Notes under the pieces: model-generated
Told to the model about the DNA's origin: nothing
Seen by the model: only the letters and a program-made list of their open reading frames with translations
The model's database searches: none
Program-made: the position numbers and the translations under genes
Source: Alphaproteobacteria bacterium
GTDB lineage: Bacteria > Pseudomonadota > Alphaproteobacteria > Elsterales > Elsteraceae
Assembly: GCA_013297545.1 (NCBI GenBank)
Contig: JAAFHH010000166.1
Span: forward strand, 1-6,761
Direction: 5' to 3'
DNA: 6,761 bases
In this document: piece by piece, positions 1-4,483 of the stretch
Layout: each line of letters opens with the position of its first letter
Position numbering within the stretch: position 1 is the first letter of the stretch

Positions 1-1128
1 GGCGATCTTGGTGTGACCGTCCAGCAGGCCCGGGATCTGTGCCGCACTGGGGCGCGGCTGGTCGACCAGCTGCAGCAGGGCTTGCGCCATCCGCCCGGGC
101 TCGCGCGCATCAACATCGGTTACCATGCGCACCAGATCCAACGCCTCGGCACGCTCGGCGCGGATGAACTGTTCCAGGCGCGGGATGGTGCGCGGCACGA
201 TCACGGCCGGTTTGTCGAAGGTCAGGATTTCGCAAAACGTGTTGTAGCCGCCCATGGCGACGATGCCGGCTGCCCCCGCGACCAAGGTTTCCATCGAGGG
301 CACGAATTCGAGCAGCCGTACGCCCGGCAATGCAGCCGCGCGATTGCCAAAGGTGCGCCGCAGATCGGCCTGCATGAACGGGCCGGAGACGATGACCACG
401 GGGCGGTGAGCCCAGGCCCCACCTTCCAACGCGGTCAGCACTTGATCGACCAGATCTTCGCCGTCGCCGCCGCCGCCGGGGGTGACCAGCAGATGGCCGG
501 CGGGGGTCGCTTCCGGCAACACGTCCGTGCTCGGGTCCCGGCGCAGGTAGCTTGTGTAGATCAAACGATTGACCAGCGAGGCCGGCAGTGGGATGCCCTG
601 CAGCGGTTCGTAGACCGACTGCAGACCGTAGATCCACACTTCATCGTAGTAGCGGTCGATCGCTTCGACCGCGCGCTTGCGCTCCCATTCGGCGCGCAGC
701 ATTGCGGGGTCGTCCATGACGTCGCGCAGGCCAAGCACGATGCGGCAGTCGCGGTCCTGCAGCGCTTCCAAGGTGGGGCCAACTTCGCCGCGGATGCCAA
801 GTGGTTCCTTGTCGACCAGGAAGACATCGGGTTCAAACCTGAGTGCCACATCCAAGATCACCTGGGCGCGCTGCTCAATCGCGGTCGACAAGTCGCCATT
901 GCGGCTGGCGCGGTAGTCGCCATCGCGCTGCTTGATGATCTGCGGCACCAGCGCGATCTGCACACGCGGATGGAATTCATACTGGCTGATCAGCGGCAGA
1001 CCGGAGACGATCATCACCTCCAGATCATCAAAGCGATCGACGAGATTAAGCGCGATCGACCGGCACCGGCGCAGGTGACCAAGGCCGAAGCTGTCATGGC
1101 TGTAAATCAGAAGTTTGCGACGCGCCAT
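1..1128 (-). CDS. GT-B-fold glycosyltransferase, MurG-like (COG4671 type), 3' end outside window
   Basis: Predicted cytoplasmic glycosyltransferase that would move a sugar from an activated donor to an unknown acceptor. 376 codons are visible and the frame is still open at base 1. Residues 6-20 read LLIYSHDSFGLGHLR, the N-terminal Rossmann start with a Gly-His element as in MurG-like enzymes. Residues 214-222 (LVTPGGGGD) open the second Rossmann domain with the glycine-rich turn common in this family. Residues 292-300 (MGGYNTFCE) match the GG-x-x-T-x-x-E donor-sugar site of GT-B enzymes, followed by KPAVIVPR at 306-313. No signal peptide or membrane segment is seen. The ATG at 1128 puts the conserved strand at residue 6 and has AGG seven bases upstream. 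The visible length is close to what I recall for the family, so probably only a few dozen residues are missing. It lies 151 nt after the cNMP-binding gene, so operon membership is uncertain. Donor and acceptor cannot be read from the sequence. Confidence 0.85.
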   Translation of the reverse strand, partial: MARRKLLIYSHDSFGLGHLRRCRSIALNLVDRFDDLEVMIVSGLPLISQYEFHPRVQIALVPQIIKQRDGDYRASRNGDLSTAIEQRAQVILDVALRFEPDVFLVDKEPLGIRGEVGPTLEALQDRDCRIVLGLRDVMDDPAMLRAEWERKRAVEAIDRYYDEVWIYGLQSVYEPLQGIPLPASLVNRLIYTSYLRRDPSTDVLPEATPAGHLLVTPGGGGDGEDLVDQVLTALEGGAWAHRPVVIVSGPFMQADLRRTFGNRAAALPGVRLLEFVPSMETLVAGAAGIVAMGGYNTFCEILTFDKPAVIVPRTIPRLEQFIRAERAEALDLVRMVTDVDAREPGRMAQALLQLVDQPRPSAAQIPGLLDGHTKIA

Positions 1129-1246
1129 GCCAGGGCCTAAACGAAAAAGCCGAGCCGAACCTAAACCCGGGCAACGCCAAGTGGTCGGTTCGCGGGCGCA
1201 CTAGGGCATGGCGCCCCCGCCGCTGTCGAGCGGATTTGTGACAATG

Positions 1247-1278
1247 CCGCCTGCTGTTGCGGATTGGCAACAGGGCGG
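1247..1278 (-). terminator. strong hairpin right after the cNMP-binding gene, without a U tract
   Basis: An inverted repeat starts two bases past the TGA at 1280-1282. Arms 1254-1260 (CTGTTGC) and 1267-1273 (GCAACAG) pair perfectly around a 6-nt loop. Arms 1247-1251 (CCGCC) and 1274-1278 (GGCGG) extend the stem to 12 pairs with a 2-nt bulge. On the minus strand no run of U follows, so it is not a textbook intrinsic terminator. It could be a 3'-end stabilising stem, a weak terminator or an attenuator before the glycosyltransferase gene. The structure is read directly; the role is inferred. Confidence 0.5.
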
Positions 1279-1279
1279 G

Positions 1280-1735
1280 TCACTGGGCTTGGCCGCGCAG
1301 GATATCGCGCACCTTGTCGGCGCCATAGTCCAGCCGGTACGCCAGCTCGCGCATGATGCCGATCGCAAAGTCGGGCGAGGATTTGATCAGGTGGAAGAAC
1401 ACGTCGCGGGACAGGCGCAAGCACGTGACATCGCTTTTCGCCCGGCAGCTGGCTGTGCGCCGGCTTTCGCGCAGCAGCGCGATTTCCCCAACCATTTGGT
1501 TCGCGCGGATCACGTTGAAGACGCGCGCTTCGTCTGCGGTCTCAAACAAGATCTCCACCTCGCCATTGAGGATCAGGAACGCGTGTTCGCCCATGTCGCC
1601 TTGGCGGATGAACACTTCGCCTGGCATGAAGCTGACCCGCTCCGCCGTGAAAGACAGGAGCTTTAGGTGGCTTTCCTCCACCTTGGCGAACAGCGGAACC
1701 TTGCGCAGGCTCTCGGTTTCTTCGGTCAGGCTCAT
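1280..1735 (-). CDS. stand-alone cyclic nucleotide-binding domain protein (Crp/Fnr sensor fold, no HTH)
   Basis: A 151-aa single-domain protein of the cNMP-binding fold. Residues 11-16 (RKVPLF) give the usual N-terminal helix. PGEVFIRQGDMGEHAFLIL at 38-56 is the classic beta-roll text, followed by NGEVEI at 57-62. The phosphate-binding cassette is at 83-95 (GEIALLRESRRTA). It keeps Glu84 and an Arg (92 or 93), the residues that hold the ribose and cyclic phosphate in CAP and PKA regulatory subunits, so ligand binding is plausible. After the C-helix region (about 105-140) the protein ends without a DNA-binding helix-turn-helix. It should therefore act by protein contact rather than as a transcription factor. 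The gene starts 17 nt after the ABC gene stop with AGG nine bases before its ATG, so the two are very likely translated from one mRNA. The natural inference is that it senses cAMP, c-di-GMP or another nucleotide for the ABC protein. Ligand and target are unknown. Confidence 0.9.
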   Translation of the reverse strand: MSLTEETESLRKVPLFAKVEESHLKLLSFTAERVSFMPGEVFIRQGDMGEHAFLILNGEVEILFETADEARVFNVIRANQMVGEIALLRESRRTASCRAKSDVTCLRLSRDVFFHLIKSSPDFAIGIMRELAYRLDYGADKVRDILRGQAQ

Positions 1736-1744
1736 GATGGCGTA

Positions 1745-1749
1745 CCTGC
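1745..1749 (-). promoter_or_regulatory. ribosome binding site of the cNMP-binding gene
   Basis: On the minus strand GCAGG lies here and its AGG is nine bases before the ATG at 1735. It sits between the ABC stop (TGA, 1753-1755) and that ATG, within a 10-bp palindrome ACCTGCAGGT (1744-1753). It supports the 1735 start and tight coupling to the ABC gene. Confidence 0.55.
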
Positions 1750-1752
1750 AGG

Positions 1753-4413
1753 TCAGTCGGTGGCGATCAGTTTGGCGAAGCTCGTGTCGGTGGCCGCGAG
1801 ATCATCATAGGGGCCGCGCGCTTGGATGCGACCACGATCGACCAGCAGCACGTCACCAAATGCGCGGGCCAGGGTGGCGCGCTGCAACACCCAGACCACG
1901 GGTCGGCCGGCCATAGCGGCCAAGACGTCAGCGATCAGGCGTGGTTGGTCGCCGGGGTCGAGCTGGGCGGCGGCATCGTTCAGGATCAGCACATCGGGGC
2001 AGCGCAGCAAGGCGCGCGCAATCGCGACCCGCTGGCGGATCGGGGCGGACAGGCGCGAGCCACCAACCCCGACATCGATTTCGAGCCCGACCTCGGTTAC
2101 CGCTTCGAGCAAGCGGTCGCGCAAGCCGGCGGCAGCCAGCACGTCGACGATCATGGTGCGCATCCGGCTGCCGGCGGTTTCTTGGCCTGGCACCAGGCGG
2201 CCGAACAGCATGTTATCGCGCACGGAAATCGCGCGGTTGTAGCGGGCGAAATCGTAGAACTCGATCTGGCTCTGCAGGGATGCTGGCATCGTGTCCGCGA
2301 TGATGCGCCGGGCCGCGACGATGGCTTGGCGCAGATCGCCATCGACCAGGCCTAAGCGGTGCCGGGCCGGCACCATGCGCAGGGCCAGCGAGGCAAAGGC
2401 GATGCGCTCATCGGCTTTGAGCGCCTCAATCCCGCCGCGCTGGTGGCGCTGCTGTACCGGTTCCAACGCCGCCAACTCGTCCGCATCCACGAAGGAGTAG
2501 GTGCGGATGATCTCGTGATCTGGCGCTAGGCCGCGGAAGATCTCGCTCAAAGTGCGCGCGGCCTGGACGCCGAGGTCGGTCAAGCGGTCGATCAAGCCGG
2601 CTTTGGTCAGCACGGACTGGACATGGGTGTTGCGCGCGAGATCGCTGAGGTCGAAGGCGGGGCCGACTGGCGTGCCGAACAGCAGGTTTTCCGCGATGCT
2701 CGCCTGATCGGTGAATTGTTCGGCATCGAACGGCTCATAGAAGCCTTTGACGACATCGGCCTTCAGGCCGGCGCGCAAGGCGACCCGGCATTCCAGCACG
2801 ACGGCCGCGAGGCCGGGGTGGCGGTCCGGATCGATGGTCGAGCGCAGTGAGAGTTCGCGCAGTTCATCGAACAACGACACGCAATCCAGCACTTCCCGCA
2901 AGCGCCGGGTGAAAGCGGCGGGATCGGGCGCGCCCGCCGCCGCCCGGTCGACCCAGTCGGCCAGGGCATCATCACTGCTGTTGCCGGTGCGCGCGGCTTC
3001 GGCGGCGAACAGTGCGGGTGCCGGTGTCGCTGGTGCGTGGCGCAGGCCGAGCACCAGATTGTCGAACACCGTGCCGTGGAACAGCACGGGGTCTGAGCCG
3101 ACATAGGCGATCCGGCGCGCGATTGCTGGGCGCGACAGGGTGGCGAGGTCGCGCGTGTCGAGCGTGACCTTGCCGGCGGTTGGCTGGTCCAAGCCGGCGA
3201 GCGCACGCGCGAGATCGCGCTTGCCGCCACCATCCGGGCCGACCAGGGCAAGACTCTGACCACTGGTCAGGCTGAGCGACACGCCGTCGAGCAGCCGCGC
3301 CCCACTGTCGTCCGCGATCACAACACCTTGGGCGGCGAGATCGGCGTGGCCGAGCGGGGCGGGTGGCACGTCCCCCTCCGCCCGTTCGATCGGCAACAGG
3401 CCTGGCGGTTCGAACTGTTCGATAACCTGCTGGTACTTGATCTTGTTGTCTTGCAGCTGTTGGTAATAGTCGAGCAGTTCGCGCCAGGGGGACGCGAGGT
3501 CCTTGTAAGCCGCCAGCACAGCGACCAATGCGCCGAAGGACAGGTTGCCCTGGATGACCAGATAGCCGCCAATGGCGTAAAAGAAGAAGGGCGTCAGCTG
3601 GGCAATGAAATTGTTCAGAAACTTAACCAGGAATTTCCAGATAAAGATCTTGAACCGGATTTCGTAGTTCTGCATCAGACGCAGCGAGAAATCCGCTCGC
3701 TGTTGACGCAAGATACCGCTGGCGTGGATTTCGCTCAGGCCAATCGCGGTTTCATTGATCCGGTCGGAGAGCTGGCGCACCAATCGCACGCGCTGCTTGG
3801 CCATGCGGTTGACCTTGGCCTGCAGCTTCGGGATCAACCAAATCTGCAGCGGGTAGAGCGCAATCGCCGCTGCCCCCAGCACTGGGTCCTGCAAGAACAT
3901 GAACACCAGGATGGTGAGCAAGGTGCCGCCCTGGAACACCGGCAAGCTGATGCTGTCGCCGATAAAGCCGCCGAGCGGCTCGACCTCCGAGGTGATGATC
4001 GGGATGTATTGGCCCGGCGCGTTGCGTGAGAAGTGGCCGAGCGGAAATCGCAGCATCCGCGTGTAGAGGTCATAGCGCAGGCGACGCAGCATCCGCTCGC
4101 CCAAGCGACCCTTGTAGACATTGATCAGATACTTGAAGCCGCCATTGATCAGAACAAGCGCAAGAAAAATCCCAGACAGTGTGAGCAGAAACGGAATCTG
4201 ATCGAGTTCGATACCAAGGATTGCCTTCGGAAAATCCTTGCCGCCGATCGCCTGGTTGATGATCTGCTTCGGTAACTCAAACGAATAATACAGGAAGGGG
4301 AACGACACCAGGGTGATCAGCGTGACAATAACCTGCTGTGCCATGCTGTGGCGCCGGATGAAGGCGAACAGGGTTGGTGGCAGGGCGTCAGTGGGTGGGT
4401 TCGGCGCGGGCAT
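1753..4413 (-). CDS. half-ABC exporter, fused permease and degenerate ATP-binding domain with long insertion
   Basis: An 886-aa inner-membrane protein with ABC-exporter architecture. Six hydrophobic segments lie near residues 26-45, 72-96, 156-174, 178-195, 269-287 and 291-304, followed by one nucleotide-binding domain from about 355. Typical half-exporters are about 580-620 aa; the excess is an insertion of roughly 250 residues inside the nucleotide-binding domain (about 459-728). The catalytic motifs are recognisable but altered. Walker A is GPDGGGKR (392-399), with Arg for the Mg-binding Ser/Thr. The Q-loop has Ser440 (YVGSDPVLF). The signature is LSAPIRQR (788-795) instead of LSGGQRQR. 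Walker B ends LILNDAAAQLD, with Asn812-Asp813 for Asp-Glu. The H-loop has Gln844. The frame is intact, so this is a family-like divergence, not decay. The ATG at 4413 is preferred over an in-frame TTG at 4449, because the longer version would run through a hairpin. The AGGGG before the ATG is very close (1 nt), so the start is not secure. It precedes the cNMP-binding gene by 17 nt. Substrate unknown. Confidence 0.85.
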   Translation of the reverse strand: MPAPNPPTDALPPTLFAFIRRHSMAQQVIVTLITLVSFPFLYYSFELPKQIINQAIGGKDFPKAILGIELDQIPFLLTLSGIFLALVLINGGFKYLINVYKGRLGERMLRRLRYDLYTRMLRFPLGHFSRNAPGQYIPIITSEVEPLGGFIGDSISLPVFQGGTLLTILVFMFLQDPVLGAAAIALYPLQIWLIPKLQAKVNRMAKQRVRLVRQLSDRINETAIGLSEIHASGILRQQRADFSLRLMQNYEIRFKIFIWKFLVKFLNNFIAQLTPFFFYAIGGYLVIQGNLSFGALVAVLAAYKDLASPWRELLDYYQQLQDNKIKYQQVIEQFEPPGLLPIERAEGDVPPAPLGHADLAAQGVVIADDSGARLLDGVSLSLTSGQSLALVGPDGGGKRDLARALAGLDQPTAGKVTLDTRDLATLSRPAIARRIAYVGSDPVLFHGTVFDNLVLGLRHAPATPAPALFAAEAARTGNSSDDALADWVDRAAAGAPDPAAFTRRLREVLDCVSLFDELRELSLRSTIDPDRHPGLAAVVLECRVALRAGLKADVVKGFYEPFDAEQFTDQASIAENLLFGTPVGPAFDLSDLARNTHVQSVLTKAGLIDRLTDLGVQAARTLSEIFRGLAPDHEIIRTYSFVDADELAALEPVQQRHQRGGIEALKADERIAFASLALRMVPARHRLGLVDGDLRQAIVAARRIIADTMPASLQSQIEFYDFARYNRAISVRDNMLFGRLVPGQETAGSRMRTMIVDVLAAAGLRDRLLEAVTEVGLEIDVGVGGSRLSAPIRQRVAIARALLRCPDVLILNDAAAQLDPGDQPRLIADVLAAMAGRPVVWVLQRATLARAFGDVLLVDRGRIQARGPYDDLAATDTSFAKLIATD
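2029..2052 (-). other. degenerate ABC signature motif, LSAPIRQR
   Basis: These codons read Leu-Ser-Ala-Pro-Ile-Arg-Gln-Arg at residues 788-795 of the ABC protein, where ABC ATPases normally have LSGGQ-RQR. The two glycines that contact the ATP gamma-phosphate and the Gln are all replaced, one by proline. The flanking GVGGSR before it and VAIARALLRCPDVLIL after it align well, so this is the true signature position. Confidence 0.85.
2074..2259 (-). repeat. helical-subdomain motif of the ABC protein, copy 3
   Basis: Residues 719-780 (886-aa numbering). It starts FYDFARYNRAISVRDNMLFG, then VLAAAGLRDRL and EVGLEIDVG. The core DNMLFG is the standard motif after the Q-loop (usually ENI-lG), and the following text leads straight into the signature. 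This copy is therefore the one in the canonical place relative to the signature. It aligns with copy 2 over its whole length: FY-acidic start, S-I/V-x-x-E/D-N-x-LFG, then V-L-x-x-A-G-L-x-D-R-L. Confidence 0.7.
2566..2742 (-). repeat. helical-subdomain motif of the ABC protein, copy 2 (inside the insertion)
   Basis: Residues 558-616. It starts FYEPFDAEQFTDQASIAENL and continues LFG, then VLTKAGLIDRLTDLGVQ. The ENLLFG core and the AGLIDRL element match copy 3 closely. No Walker A or signature lies between the copies, so this is an internal duplication of the helical segment rather than a second ATP-binding domain. Confidence 0.65.
2815..3075 (-). repeat. helical-subdomain motif of the ABC protein, copy 1 (after the Q-loop)
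   Basis: Residues 447-533. GTVFDNLVLGLR (447-458) stands directly after the Q-loop, where ENI-lG normally stands. About 45 residues later comes LREVLDCVSLFDELRELSL, which resembles the VL-x-x-AGL-x-DRL elements of copies 2 and 3 but is more divergent. The Ala/Pro-rich stretch between (HAPATPAPALFAAEAA) looks like a linker. Confidence 0.55.
3217..3240 (-). other. Walker A of the ABC protein with the Ser/Thr replaced by Arg
   Basis: The codons read GPDGGGKR, residues 392-399, preceded by the strand SLALV. The glycines and Lys398 of the P-loop are kept, but the Ser/Thr that coordinates magnesium is Arg399. In intact exporters the text is GxSGSGKST. Nucleotide may still bind through the loop backbone and lysine, but normal Mg-ATP hydrolysis is unlikely at this site. 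Confidence 0.85.
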
Positions 4414-4424
4414 GCCCCTAGTCT

Positions 4425-4446
4425 GCGCGGGGTGATGCCCCCGCGC
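4425..4446 (-). promoter_or_regulatory. perfect 8-bp GC hairpin between the RTX and ABC genes
   Basis: GCGCGGGG at 4425-4432 and CCCCGCGC at 4439-4446 are perfect complements around a 6-nt loop. On the minus strand the stem ends 11 nt before the ATG at 4413, and no U tract follows. It lies in the 70-nt gap after the RTX stop at 4484. It could act as a partial terminator that lowers ABC expression relative to RTX, or as a translational control stem near the ABC ribosome binding site. The structure is certain; the function is inferred. Confidence 0.5.
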
Positions 4447-4483
4447 CAAGTGGCTTGTTGGAATCGCGTGTAGAGCGCGGCAC

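Noticed and set aside
13..1140. Long open frame on the plus strand (375 codons)
   Set aside because: It is the exact antisense of the glycosyltransferase, whose minus-strand translation has clear GT-B motifs. The plus-strand product is rich in His, Gln, Asp and Arg with no recognisable domain, which is usual for GC-rich antisense frames.
1138..1198. Possible intrinsic terminator before the glycosyltransferase (TTTTTCGTTT on the minus strand)
   Set aside because: The best stem is about six pairs (CGAACC/GGTTCG) around a loop of more than 20 nt and does not abut the T run, so it is not convincing.
1208..1666. Plus-strand open frame over the cNMP-binding gene
   Set aside because: The minus-strand product has the full cNMP-binding fold signature, so the plus frame is a shadow.
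1744..1753. Palindrome ACCTGCAGGT at the ABC/cNMP junction
   Set aside because: It is short and overlaps both the ribosome binding site and the stop codon of the ABC gene, which are enough to explain the bases.
3328..4029. Plus-strand open frame of 233 codons
   Set aside because: It is antisense to the ABC permease, which has a convincing six-segment membrane domain. No domain is recognisable in the plus-strand product.
4414..4449. Longer ABC protein starting at TTG 4449
   Set aside because: The extra 12 residues are unconserved-looking and their codons would span most of the 4425-4446 hairpin. No ribosome binding site precedes the TTG. The ATG at 4413 is preferred, with moderate confidence.
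1175..4453. Shared 10-mer CGCCAAGTGG in the two intergenic gaps (1175-1184 and 4444-4453)
   Set aside because: Nine of the ten bases (GCCAAGTGG) also occur inside the glycosyltransferase gene near 797, and no further context matches, so chance is the simplest explanation.
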